Shown piece by piece: positions 1 to 11,920 of a stretch of DNA of 64,000 nt (within the stretch, counting starts at the first letter, position 1; each line of letters starts with the position of its first letter). The notes beneath the pieces were generated by a model, which was given only the letters and a program-made list of their open reading frames with translations, did not search any database and was not told the DNA's origin. The translations under genes and the position numbers were made by a program. The stretch spans positions 32,156,326-32,220,325 of the forward strand of contig NC_059362.1 in the NCBI RefSeq assembly GCF_019703515.2, given 5' to 3'. Origin of the DNA: Myxocyprinus asiaticus (lineage: Eukaryota; Chordata; Actinopteri; Cypriniformes; Catostomidae).

Positions 1-937
1 ATGTGCGAAATACGTGTTAAACATCACCAACTTGTTTAGTTGGGCTAGACGTTCAGAATAATGAACGAAAAGTTTAGGCCTCAAACGAAATCTTTTCATT
101 TTTTTTTATTTTTTTTTATTTTTTATATAAGGCCTAAAGGAAACTGGCCTACTAATTTGGGCTGAAATAAAAGGGTACATAAATGTTCGTTTTTTATTTC
201 ATCTAAAAGAATTCCATTTTTTTTTTTTTTTTTTTTACATGGAAAAGCATTACTAATTAATGTGCATTGGAAATAATTGTGATTGAGTTGCCTAATTTCA
301 ATGCCTTTTACTTAAGTATTTTTTGAAATATATAAAAGTTGCTAATCACGTTAATTAAAACTTTCAACATTTTTCTCGATTTCATTTAAGCCTAAAAAAA
401 ACAAGCCAAACAGAGGCACATCTTATTTTTATTTGCACAAATGTATTACAGGCTTGCCTTTAATCATACTCAATGATCATCATTTTAAAAAATGTATCCT
501 GATGTCAGGAAATTGAGAATTTTGTCTGCAGCTGTTAAAGGATGAATTGCCAACACAATATTAATTATAGTTGAAAATTAGAGCACTTTCATTGAAATGA
601 ACTGAGGCTTATATAAATGACAAACGAGATGCTTAAAACAGCCTAATGAGGAAAACTCAGATCAGCTTTGCTCTCACAATACCAACACTACGTATAGTTT
701 ATGCATACCTTTGGAGCAAATTATAACTTTTTAAAACTCTACAGGCTGTTAAAATAGAAACTGTTAATTTTCAGAATTTCAGTAAGTAGCATATTAGTTG
801 CAAAGTAATTGTGACGTGAAAACAAAGCTGTCAAAACATTATTTGAACTTTAACTTTATTTATACTTTAAAACTTTTCTAAGCTTTTTTGCGCCTATAGG
901 CCTTATATATATATATAACGTCTATAGGCCTATAGGC

Positions 938-1017
<80 letters not shown>

Positions 1018-1023
1018 ATAATA

Positions 1024-1059
<36 letters not shown>

Positions 1060-1640
1060 TTTATTTATTTATTTATTTATTTATTTATTTCCCCCCCCCA
1101 CATCTAAGGTTAAGGAAAATGTTTAAATATTGTGTGTTTTGCCTGATTTGAGATGCTGCCAGAGTTGCAGCCAGGTAGGCAACAGTTTACAAACATTTAG
1201 ATTTACGTTTTGCAGCTCTGAGTTTGGTGTTTTTTTTTTTTTTTTGTCAGCGAATCCTCTACACAATAATTTCACGTACACGTATTTCGCATACAACAAT
1301 TAAGTTCTTTATCATTTATTTCTAACAACATTATAAACGCGACAATACAGACAATCTACTCACTGGATTTGACGTTTAAAATATCCAAACAACCACTTGT
1401 TGAACCAGCAGGCTTGCTCATGTTGAAGACTTCTGCTCCAAGAAAACTGCGTTGAAAAGTGAAACTTTTCAGGCCCAGGGGAGTGTAACACTTTAAACCG
1501 TGACTTAAAAAAAAATAAACGAGCATAAATTAAACATCCGATTTGCGATGACCGACGGTTGCGCTGGTTTCTATAAGTGCTTTCTATAATTGTGTCCAAG
1601 TCGCTCCTCTTCAGCAAATAGAATCCAGATTTGGTTTGAT
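1..1640. other. AT-rich intergenic DNA, no gene seen
   Basis: AT-rich sequence with poly-T runs and the complex microsatellite described separately. Short reading frames are present but none has splice signals or a recognisable protein. On synteny this should be part of the nr2e1-ostm1 intergenic interval. Confidence 0.6.
937..1098. repeat. Compound microsatellite (TAA)n-(TA)n-(ATT)n-(TTTA)n
   Basis: A run of TAA units passes into pure TA, then ATT units, then TTTA units and a short C run. The left TAA and right ATT blocks are reverse complements around the TA core, so the tract could fold into a hairpin. Confidence 0.9.
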
Positions 1641-1677
1641 TGTTGATTGATGAGATCGATGCAACCCCACAGACAAG

Positions 1678-1814
1678 ATGCCCAAGCCGGTCCCTGGTCT
1701 CTCAGTGCCATGGAAAGTTGGTGTACCTTATGGTAAAAACGCCAAGCACCCACACAGTACAGCTCAAAAACAGTACAACAAGAGCTGGGAAATGTGTCTC
1801 AACCCTGAGCCTTG
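1678..1814 (+). CDS. Candidate first coding exon, unidentified protein
   Basis: An ATG with A at -3 opens a 45-codon frame starting MPKPVPGLSVPWKVG and ending at a strong donor (GTGAGT at 1815). An in-frame TGA lies about 30 bases upstream, so this ATG would be the true start. If read through, the frame stops at once after the donor, as expected for a coding exon end. The peptide is rich in Pro, Lys and Trp and has no signal peptide. I do not recognise the protein and could not find a second exon. It is not the start of NR2E1, the gene expected on this side by synteny. A spurious frame or a decayed gene is possible. Confidence 0.35.
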
Positions 1815-2608
1815 GTGAGTGACTTTGTGATGTGTACCATCAGATTAAAGGTTTGGTAATATGTATGAGATGTATTAGAGTAGGAGGGCGGGAGAGAAGG
1901 AGGGTGGGAGGAGAGCCCAACTTCCTTTGACCACTTAGCTTTTCCCTGCCTTCTGCTTCAACTCCTGCTTACGCATGACGTCACAGAGGCGAATTAAGTG
2001 ATATTCCATACACAGTGTATTGAGACGCTGTCAAAGGCCAGTGGTGCGCTGTATAGGAATTGATTAGTCGGGTTTAGAATCAGGAAGGCTGTTTAAAATC
2101 AAACGTTTGCAAATAGCCTGCCACCTCCTTACAACTGATTAGATAAGAATTGGCTTGATCTGACTGAAATGCTCACAGACTATAGTAAATAATTGAAACT
2201 TTTCTATTTTATATTCTAATAACTTGTATAAATAATTACTTTTTTTTTTTTTTTTTGGTTATTTTCTGTGGGTGTGCGCTATGTGTATTCGCTCGTACTT
2301 CTCTGGGTCCCTCCATCAAGCGCGTGCACCTGTTGCAAGGAAGGACTCTCTCGAGCGCAAATATTAGCTACACATCGCGTTCTCGTCTTGACAGGTTTAA
2401 AATAGAGGATTTTTATGCATTTTTTAAATTTTTTGTATTCAATTCTAAATCAAGAAGAATGCTATATAGGCTACTGCCGCTCACTCATGATGCGAACAAA
2501 TCACTTCAGCGCACTCTTTCTCTTTTAATATTTTAAAAAGTGTCTTCAGCGCAAAATGCATTCTTATTTATCGGTTAGATGTTTAAACATCAATAGGGAC
2601 TAGGAAGA

Positions 2609-2678
<70 letters not shown>

Positions 2679-4267
2679 CTAAAAAGAGTTATGGCAACAA
2701 TACGACAAGCATTTTTGACGGAGTGCTCTTTGAAAAATTCAAGCAACTTCTCTACTGACTGCGCGCTCTGGACTGGAGGGGACACCTGCGTGGACTGGGA
2801 GAATCACAACTGTACCCCTTTGAGAGCGTGAGCATTGACATCTCGACCTTAACAGCGTGCCGTGTTGTGTCCGCCGCCAGTAGACACCCATATTTTAGGT
2901 TTAATTATGAATATTCCCACGGTAGCTCGGGGCCATATGGGAGCCCTGACTCTCGGTCTAAACGTGGCGAACGGGGGCGTATCTAATCGCAATTAGTAAT
3001 TGTCATGTCCTCCTTTAAATGGTATTCTCGGTGCACTGAAAACAAATTAGGATTTTTGACAGGTGAATGACTGCACATTCAAATGTTAGTTTTTTATGAC
3101 GTTGGGTGCCAGACTGAAAAACACAGTGCCCCACACTGGATTTCTCTGTAGGCATCACCAAGTGATTCATCGAGTGAATCAAAATGATTTTGAGTCAGTT
3201 GACTTTTAGACTGGCCTATACTGTGTGATCCGTGAAGAGCATAATGTTCATTTAAAAAAAAAATATGGGCTACTTTTGATTGTGAACACATTGGTGGGTC
3301 TTTTTTCCTCCCACCTCTCACTTTCTCTAACTTTGTGTTTGTATGTGTGTGTGTGTGTGTGCATGCGTGTGTGTCTTAGGGGTGGGGTGGTCTGCTAGTA
3401 GTAATCTGCTTAACTCACCCTAATCCTGTCATTCATAGATAGTCTTTACACAAACATAACCAACATCATGGTTGCCCCGGCTGCTTGCTTTCACTTTTTT
3501 GTGCTTGTGTCGCTCCTCTCTATAACAGTCAATGAAAATCTCTGACAAAGAACCATCTGATTGTGTATCTAGTTGTTGCCTTGACAGAATCAGTATGCAA
3601 CTGCTTACTTAGCCCTTAAAGTGGAGAGGAACAGCAACACCAGCACCATCTCTTATCCGCAACCACTCTGTAACAGCATGTTGGAGATGTTGGAAAAGAC
3701 AGTTGAGACTTTGGGAAAAACACACATATACAGTATGTATCAATAAGGCAGCATCAAACCAGGGAAAAGATGCAAGGACAGTGTAGATTACTGCAACTCA
3801 GAGCATATGATTAAGTCATTAATATATCTAATATTTTGGCCACTCTTAGTGCACTTCAGTCCCTTACTTGACTTTATTAACTTAATCAACATTTAGAGAA
3901 AGAAGCTACTGCAAGAATGTATCAGAACAAAATGCAACGTAATGTGCATTAAATATTTTTGGTTTTCTATTATGAATCTATTTTCAATGAGGTGGAAAAT
4001 CACTGTTTAGCAGTAATATGATTAAGTTTAGCACAAAAAACATCTCATGAGCATATCAGTCATATTTTTATGAACAATAAGATTATATAATAAGGACTGT
4101 TTACTTTCTAATCCATGATTTATGAGGGCAAAATATTAGGTCACTAAAAATTATATAACCTGGGCCATTAGTTCACTTTTTCACATTTTCAGAGCAGTTT
4201 TTTATAATTGAGGTTTAGGACTCATGACGATGCTACATTAGTGTATATTCATGTATATGTATGTGAT
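1815..4267. other. Intergenic DNA, no gene seen
   Basis: Mixed unique sequence with a (TA)n tract near 2610 and a short (TG)n near 3345. The part around 2700-3010 is GC-richer than its surroundings. No frame with splice signals or a protein match was found, unless it holds introns of the candidate gene starting at 1678. Confidence 0.5.
2608..2674. repeat. (TA)n microsatellite
   Basis: A near-perfect AT dinucleotide tract of about 65 bases is visible by eye. Confidence 0.95.
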
Positions 4268-5042
4268 ATACTGATCGGCCACAACATTAAAACCACCTGC
4301 CTAATATTGTGTAGGTCCCCCTCGTCCCACCAAAACAGCACCAACCCGCATCTCAGAATAGCACTCTGAGATGCTATTGTTCTCACCACAATTGTACAGT
4401 GTGGTTATCTGAGTTACCATAGACTTTGTCAGTTCGTACCAGTCTGGCCATTCTCTGTTGACCTCTCTCATCAACAAGGCAATTCCATCCACAGAACTAC
4501 CACTTACTGGATGTTTTTTGTTTTTGGCACCATTCTGAGTAAATTCTAAAGACTGCTGTGTGTGAAAATACCAGGAGATCAGCAGTTATAGAAATACTCA
4601 AACCAGCCCACCTGGCATCTAATCAGCCAATAGTGTGGCAGCAGTGCAGTGCATACAAACATGCAAATCGAGCTTCAGTTAATGTTCATATCAACCATCA
4701 GAATGGGGGAAAATGGGATCTCAGTGATTTGGACCGTGGCATGATTGTTGGTGCCATATGGGCTGGTCTGAGTATTTCTGTAACTGCTGATCTCCTGGGA
4801 TTTTCACACACAACAGTCTCTAGAATTTACTCAGAATGGTGCCAAAAACAAAAAACATCCAGTAAGTGGCAGTTCTGTGGATATAAATGCCTTGTTGATG
4901 AGAGAGATCAACAGAGAATGGTCCGACTGGGTTGAACAGACAAAGTCTACAGTAACTCAGATAACCGCTCTGTACAATTGTGGTGAGAAGAACAGTATCT
5001 CAGAACTCTATTCTGAGATGCAGGTTGGCACTGTTTTTCTGT
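4268..5042. mobile_element. Palindromic Tc1/mariner derivative
   Basis: The right part reads on + as the N-terminal region of a fish Tc1-type transposase: a helix-turn-helix stretch with GLSISVTADLLGFSHTTVSR at about 4765-4825, followed by CLVDERDQQRMVRL. The left part (4301-4492) encodes the following transposase segment on the minus strand, with VTQITTLYNCG. The two halves are therefore inverted copies meeting near 4545-4800. It begins with GATCGGCCACAACATTAAAA, typical of a Tc1-family end. No catalytic DDE region remains, so it is non-autonomous. Confidence 0.75.
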
Positions 5043-6985
5043 AGATTTTCTGTATTGAACAATTAACTTGTCTAACATTAGACAGCGAACAAGAGAACGA
5101 TTTCGCTATTTTCCCTGGTCGAGAATGTTTTATATTGTTTTAAATGATGTTACAGCTGAGTTTAGGGTAAGGTGTAATGAAAAGTATGCATTTTTGATCA
5201 ATAATGTTTGTTTTTTTTTCATGTTGGTATGACTGAGAAATTAGAGCAAGTGTGCATTTTCAAGGGAAGTATATTAATATATTTATGTTTATTAAAGAGA
5301 GAGCTTCTTAAACCTGACATCAATTCTGTTTTAAGAATTCTTATTTAACTGTAGAATATTTTGGCTTGTTTTTTGTTCTGTATGCATGGTAATATCAATT
5401 TCCTCATGAAGCTTACATATGACTACTTCTGTCTGTGGCCTGCACCATCACACATACATCCACATAACCTTTACAGTATATAGTATTTCCCATTATACTG
5501 CCTACATTTCAAAAATATTAATAATAGTAATAAAGGCCCAACAACGCAACCTCATCCTGTCTAACTGGCAGGTCGATGGACGCTTTCTGACAAATCTATT
5601 TGGGGCAAATTGTCAGTGAGAAACTTCCGCCTGAGCTGGCCTGGACAAAACTGGCTGTTGGACGGACTAAATCCTACTGCAGGAGGGTCGGGACAATGGG
5701 CTCTGAATGTGTTGATGTGCTGGCAGTGGCTTGGGCCTGACAATGGCCGGATTAATTGGTCCCTTGGCTGACTGATTTGAGATGGCTTCACTCAGGTCCT
5801 CTCCATGGGGAGCCCCATTGTCCTTCTCCTGATTCCCACTTTTCACAAACTCCAAACAAAAGTCAATTTCTTTCTCAAGGGGGTTTGGGAGAAGAGGAGA
5901 AATATCGAGACCTCGTGGTTCGGCTTCACGAGAGGTGACTTTAAAAGAGAGCTCCTTTCTCCCCTCATCGTCTAAGTTTTTAAATGGATGACTTAACTCA
6001 TTCCATTTCCCTTTCTCCCTGCCCTCCCTCTCTTTAAAGCACGGTGCTCCCCCTGAGACTTAGAGGTGTTATCATACGAGCGTATGCAAGGCTCCTTTAG
6101 CAGGACAGGACAGAGGTTGCCGCTCTATGCGGAGAGGAGCTGAGGCACCTGTTGAGAGTGCTGGCAGGCTGAACTGAGGAGCTTTCACTCATTAATATTA
6201 AAATAACAGAGATGCCATCATGTTGCAGCGCTGAAATCGGTCTGATGTTACCCCCCTGACGTGACTCCCTGGGGACCGACTCTCCGCTTCCACAGTCACT
6301 CATAAAGGGTACCCCCTCTACCCTCTCTCACTGCCTGTCTCTTTTTTCTGTCCTCTCATTATCATTCTGTTTTTTTTTTTAAAGTCTTGTTAATAAATTA
6401 TGACAGCTGGCTAGAGAAGCTTTGGCCGTTCACACCATTTTGACAAACAGTTTAGCGGCTCAAAATGACAAACTTCATTTTGCTGTGCCATCAGTTTTCT
6501 TCTGTTTGTTTGCACGCTCTTATTTGTCTCTTCAAGTGACATCTCATCAATGAAATATTTAAGAGAAATCATTTGCCTGCCAAAACCCATCAGATCATAT
6601 TATGGCTATAGCAGTTTTTATGTTATAAGTATAATATGGTGGTGCATATTAATTACTTTTATGCATTTGACTTGTGCTTTAAGTTACCACATAGTATCAG
6701 TGAAGGAACTGGATCATGTTGACTGAATTTCATCACAGTTATACACAGTTTTTAGTCCTGAATTGTGGTAAAACATTGGTATAAAAAAAGTAGATCTCTT
6801 GGACTTGTGTTGCAAACGTCAGAATATTCAACAGGCCTTTTAAGTCTTTTCTGCAGACCTTGATGCATGTAGAGCAGTACAGCAACAAATATTGGCAATT
6901 AAAATGAGAAAATAACTTTGATTTATTGTTTGATGCGTTTTTATTTATTTAATAATAGTCATAATTTCTAAATGTTTACATGAGC
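5043..6985. other. Intergenic DNA with repeat-poor island (about 5560-6560)
   Basis: After the Tc1 copy, 5550-6300 is clearly GC-richer than its surroundings and lacks recognisable repeats. 6400-6600 is unique sequence with several homeodomain-like and CAAA/TTTG motifs. Short frames occur on both strands at 5560-5940 but none has a recognisable product. I read it as non-coding and possibly conserved regulatory DNA. Confidence 0.4.
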
Positions 6986-7285
6986 CAAAGCCTTCTCTCT
7001 AAGGACCAAAATGCATACACCCTTGCTGATCTGAGCCTTCTTTAAGCTTGCATCTGTGTTCCACCATGGGCAGGAGAGCATTTTCTAGTCAGTGGATTTG
7101 CTTCAAAGCACTTCATACAGTATACAGTAGATTAATTAATTTTGTGACATTCATTCAAGTTTTCATTTGTGTTGTTTTCCTATTGAAATCTAATAATTTT
7201 TCTTGTCATTGACAAAGTCTACAGGTACACTCTGTACAGGTGTGGTAGAGCTGTTTACACAGATAAATCCATGAGAGGTATTGGG
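6986..7285. repeat. Copy 1 of a diverged intergenic duplication
   Basis: Several segments recur in the same order at 9757-10080. They include AAGCCTTCTCTCTAAGGACC, a GCTGATC..GAGCCTTCTTT block, CAGTGGATTTGCTTCAA and, further on, GGTGTGGTAG followed by CTGTT. The copies differ by many substitutions and indels. This is a diverged direct duplication, not a simple repeat. Confidence 0.7.
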
Positions 7286-9029
7286 AATAATACAAATAAA
7301 TTATTCGTTAATAAATACATTAATACAATCTTTTAAAATGAATTATTATGAATACATAAATGAATAATAAATATGACTAAATAAATGATTTTTTTTTTTT
7401 TTAGCAATAATCATTATCTTCTTATGCGCCTTTATTTTTTATATTGACATATCTGAAATACAGTGTACAGCTAAGTTCAACACAGAGAAGGAAAATAATT
7501 ATCTAAAAGAAACCTCTAGATTATATACACATTTTACCATACACCTGCTGTACACTGAAATTGTTTTTTTTTTTTGTGGTGCAGTAAATATAGCAGAAAA
7601 GATTAAGTACTTTCTACATTGAATAAGTTCATTTAAGTGTGAACTTGAAAATATTAAGTAAATTCTACATTCAAACATGTGAAAATTAATACTCTAGCTT
7701 ATAAATAAATATTACTTATGATTGCTATTTTACAATGTGTCATTATGTATTAATCCTAAAGTAGAAAACCTTTTCATATTTATTTGCTAATTTGAGTAAA
7801 TTTCACTGGAAAATAAAATAAGTAAATATAACTTAACTTTTCAAAGCTGTTGTTCCCAGCATGCACTGGGCTTGAATAATTAATAAGCTTGCATGGTTTC
7901 ACTGTTTGCAAGTTTATTTACATGTTTTTATTGTTAATTTTGTTGCTACATTTGGTAGCTTCTTATTTTGTTGAGTCTTAAGTACATTACATCTGTTGAT
8001 TGTCACCGTCATGGTGTTTTGTGCACTAAGTGTTGAGGTCTGTGTCTGCAGCTTTATAAATTGCTATAGTTCATAATGCAGAGTGTTGTTGTTTACATAA
8101 CTGCATAGCTTGCATTAAGTTAGATTGAGGAAGACTTCCATAAGTCACATAGTACATGATTAAACATGTTTATATGGACTTTCAAGTTTATTCAAGCACC
8201 ATGTGTTCATATTTGTAAGGAAAATTAACTGGAAAGTGTTTAAGATAAATTTAATCACTTTAATCAACATTATTGATATCATATTGATACAATATGATAT
8301 CATAACATTAAACATTGTAGTGCGCATGTACTGTATTCCTTTCCTATGAGAAGTTTGGGCCTTTGGGACACTGGATGTTGTCAAAGAAAAGGAAAATATC
8401 TTAAATAGCAGGCCAGACATGAATGATGCTGAAGCTGGCCTCACTGACTGTGGGAAGATCACACCCCACTCATCACATGTGGAGGCTTAATTTTTGGGAT
8501 CAGACGGGGGGGGTGAGACGATATCAGGGTGGACGGGGGTGTGGGAGAATAAGGTGTAACTGAGTGATTCTTTGTTTTCCAAAATAATGATTTGTGTTGT
8601 TATTATGTTCATTCTCCATGACTGACGTTATGTTCTTTAAGCTCCCTGGTGGCGATTAATGATATTCATATGTTCCATATATGTAAATTGCAGCCGTTGA
8701 CAACATTGACCCCACATCACTGTTGCCATTGTAGGCTGTGGGGAAGAGAGTGTGTCTGGCTGGTAGGTGGCCTAATTGAAGGAGATAATAAGGCTATAGT
8801 CCAATAAGTGTAATAACGGTAACATTTAAAACGTAGATTTTTTTTGTCTTCGTAGTGAGAAATGATAATCATACAGTTGTCAAACTGACAAGAAAGTCTA
8901 GAAAGTAACCCCCCCATACTCAGACTTTCTCAAAAGGTTCAAACACAAATGGTACACAGAAGACTGGCCCTTGCCCTTCACTCCTTAGACCCCAAACTAT
9001 CATTCATAACCTTTCTGCATTGCTCCAAA
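7286..9029. other. AT-rich intergenic DNA, no gene seen
   Basis: Mostly AT-rich sequence with poly-T runs near 7389 and 7564. No frame with gene-like features is seen. The 8480-8560 stretch is G-rich on the + strand. Confidence 0.5.
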
Positions 9030-9096
9030 AAGGAAAAGAGAAGAGAAGAGAGGAGAGGAGAGGAGAGGAGAGAGGGAGGGGAGAGGAGAGGAGGAC
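9030..9096. repeat. Purine-rich GA/GGA tract
   Basis: AGAGA and GGAGA units form an uninterrupted purine tract on the + strand. Confidence 0.85.
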
Positions 9097-9099
9097 TGT

Positions 9100-9490
9100 G
9101 GGGAGGACCATGAACGCTTATTTAAAAAGACTTCCTTTATTGGACCATGTGCAGGCAGTTCACTCACAAAGACCTTAAATAGGATATTTTCTGTTCCCTA
9201 TAGTTGCTTTCCCTTTTAAGTGCCGAGGCAAAAAAAGTAAGTTTACAACTCCTCTTACAATGAAGCTCTTCTCTCCCAGGTTGCTGAGACCCGGGGCTGA
9301 CCTGGGAAAGTTAATTAGGAGGCCAACAATGAGCGAGCCCGAGCAAAATACCTCGCCTCTCCTCTAGCCAAAGATGTCATCCATTAATTAGGCAAATCTT
9401 TAAGGTGGGCTTATTGAATTTACAGAAAGGCCGCAGTTTGGGCGGGCTGCGTTTTTTGATCAGGCCCTCACCCCAAACAATGCCTTCTCC
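9100..9490. promoter_or_regulatory. Candidate conserved non-coding element
   Basis: This is a repeat-free, GC-richer block between purine-rich tracts. It holds two ATTAATTAGG/GTTAATTAGG homeodomain-type sites (about 9311 and 9383), a CCTTTATTGGACC stretch and other non-repetitive sequence, with stops in all frames. The nr2e1 neighbourhood is rich in long-range enhancers in vertebrates, so an enhancer is plausible. Conservation was not tested. Confidence 0.35.
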
Positions 9491-9756
9491 TGGTTAAGGA
9501 AAAAGGGAGGGGATTGGTGGAAGGAGAGGAGGAAGAGAAAGAGAAGGAGAGAAAAAAGGAGAGGGACAGAAAGAAACGTATGGGTTGCAGAGGCTCAATG
9601 GGAATAAGGATGGGGAGATTCACAGGGGCTTGGGGGGCATGCTTCAACGATGATGTCATGCAAAGGCAACCTGGGGGCTTGGGAAGAGTGTGTGTGTGGT
9701 GGGGGGGTGGTCTTCAGCTATGGGGGCCACTCAAAGTTAACATGGCTGCATCTGGG

Positions 9757-10085
9757 CCAAAGCTTTCTCTCTAAAGGACCAGAATGCTTACACACCCCAG
9801 CTGATCAGAGCCTTCTTTTTCCTAGCATCTGTTTTCCATTATTTTCTAAAGTCAGTGGATTTGCTTCAATGCATTGCTTCTTGGTTAATTACCATTGACT
9901 AATGTCATTTGGCTAAAATTAATTAAGTTGAAAAACATTTTGAATCTATAAGGTATCATACTCATCTGTATGTAAATTCTGTATAGTAAACCTCCCAGAA
10001 TTACTTTTGGCTTGATAATTCATGCCTACAAAGGCATGAACTGGTGTGGTAGCTCTGTTCAAACTGATTTATGAGACACATTTCT
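9757..10085. repeat. Copy 2 of a diverged intergenic duplication
   Basis: This is the partner of 6986-7285 in the same orientation. Shared blocks include CAAAGCTTTCTCTCTAAAGG, GCTGATCAGAGCCTTCTTTT, the AGTCAGTGGATTTGCTTCAA block and GGTGTGGTAG. The alignment has gaps in the AT-rich middle part. Confidence 0.7.
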
Positions 10086-10589
10086 GTCAGTGCCCAGAGA
10101 ATTTTGTTTTTATTTCCGTGTTTTATCTGTATGTGATTAGTAATCCGAACACATCATGATACTGAAAATCAAACAGTGTTTAGTATCCATTAATATGAAC
10201 AAAGAAGTTGAGTTCCTATCCATTTATAAAAAAATGTGTTCAGACATTTTCGATTGGAGTAATGACACATTTCATTTTATTAGTTTTGATCCAGCCCTCA
10301 AGTTTCAGTTCTATTGACATGCAAAAATTGGAGTTGTGCAGAATTAGATGGCAACTGTCTGACAGTCAGGTTTTTTCAGGGAGGGCTCTAAGTGCTTTAG
10401 TGGTTTAATGAAACAGTTCACTTTACAATGAATAGCCTATCTCACTGGCTAACATTACAGGTCACACAGGGGAATTTCCTCCAAAAAAGTATTTTAGTTG
10501 GTTTGTCCTCTTCACACAAACCCTAGCTGCTCTCTTATTTGATGCTTACATACCCTCCTATTGATATCAGAATCTGCATAACCCTTTTG

Positions 10590-10835
10590 CATTCAGTTAC
10601 AGAAATACTCAAACAAGCCATCTGGTACCAACAATCATGCCACGGTCGAAATCACTGAGATCACATTTTTCCCCATTCTGATGGTTGATGTGAACATTAA
10701 CTGAAGCTTCTGACCCGTATCTGCATGATTTTATGAATTACACTGCTGCCAAACAATTGGCTGATTAGATAATCGCATGAATATGTAGGTGTACAGGTGT
10801 TCCTTATAAAGTGCTAAGTGGGTGTATAGCTTCTA
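10590..10835 (-). mobile_element. Tc1/mariner fragment
   Basis: Reverse-complemented relative of the element at 40202-40768. It shares the N-terminal transposase region (the sequence around ATCATGCCACGGTCGAAATCACTGAGATC) and an end like TAGGTGTACAGGTGTTCCTTATAAAGTGC. Only one terminal end and about 200 bases of body remain. Confidence 0.7.
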
Positions 10836-10898
10836 GATGCTGACTCTTGTATAAAAGCAGGTGGTAGTAAAATTTTGAGCAATGTGGATAATGGTGGG

Positions 10899-10983
10899 GT
10901 TGGGGGGGGGGGGGGGGGGTATCTCTCTGTCCTCCTTTTGACATGGCCAGTCTTTGTGAGCAAAAAAAAAAAAAAAAAAAAAC
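10899..10983. repeat. Poly-G and poly-A tracts
   Basis: A run of about 18 G at 10901-10919 is followed by a poly-A run of about 20 at 10962-10982. The G run is long enough to form a quadruplex in principle. Confidence 0.9.
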
Positions 10984-11089
10984 CCTTCTCCTAAAGGCCA
11001 GATCCCTTCTCTCATAGTTCATGCACTGACTGGGCTGAGCACTACCTCCCCTAAAATGCACCCTCCCCTGGTCTTCCTAATCGGAGGGG

Positions 11090-11920
11090 AGGATCTAGTA
11101 TGTGTTTTGTTGCTTGTCAAAAACAATCACTCTTCGGGCCATTACAGTTGCTGCACATCCTCCTTTAATTGGTGTAACGCACAGAGGAATGAAAGTGAGG
11201 GCGGCCCACAAAAGCCAGGCAGTGAATGAGAGCCGGCTTGCACTAAACTGCTCTTCAGGGCAAAAAAAGTTCATAGTTGGCAACTAACAAGGAATTGTAA
11301 GGGGGTGTTTCATTTGGCGATATCACAGGAAGCTGTCAGACGCCAACCCCCCCAAATATTTGGGCCAGTGTTGCTAACATGTAGTTTGAGTCATGTGCAA
11401 ACATAAATTTGATACATGGTTACAAAAAATATTGTAGGCCTATCCCCTGTCTGGTGTTCCTCCCAGTTAATAAAAGTCCCTGGCTCTCTTTAAGTGCACT
11501 TAGTAGGCTACACTCTAAACTGATGTGAAATTCTGGGATGAAACAACAGCTCTGTTTCCCAGAGAAAGTTAACCATGCACCCCTTTTCCCTCACTGCTTG
11601 GCCTGTGCTGGTGGTTGTCAGCCAGGTTTTATATCCAGTTCGCTGGAGCTGAAAGAAGTCAGCATCGTGTCTTGTTATGAAACAAGACGTCCTTGCCTCC
11701 CGTTCCGGGTGAACGATGCCTGGGTTGACTTGTGTGGAGCGATGGCCACGCCTTGGTGCTCCACAGAAGTAGCCAACAGTGAGGAAGTCAATGCTGCATT
11801 GTGTATCGAGCTCGCCAGCTACATGTTTGATAATTATCCCGTCTGTTTGTTGGATCTGTGAGCCAAGCGGGCCGACAGTGGAGCACAACACATTCAACAA
11901 AGATTAACTTCTTCACAAAT
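11090..11920. other. Repeat-poor island with open frames on both strands
   Basis: GC-richer unique DNA. The 11508-11900 part is open for 107 codons on + (11538-11861) and for 130 codons on - (11508-11900). Neither translation resembles a protein family I know, and neither has obvious splice sites. I favour conserved non-coding DNA with chance open frames, but a fast-evolving coding exon cannot be excluded. Confidence 0.35.

Noticed and set aside
5561..5938. Overlapping short frames on both strands
   Set aside because: No homology recognised and no splice signals; judged to be chance frames in GC-richer non-coding DNA.
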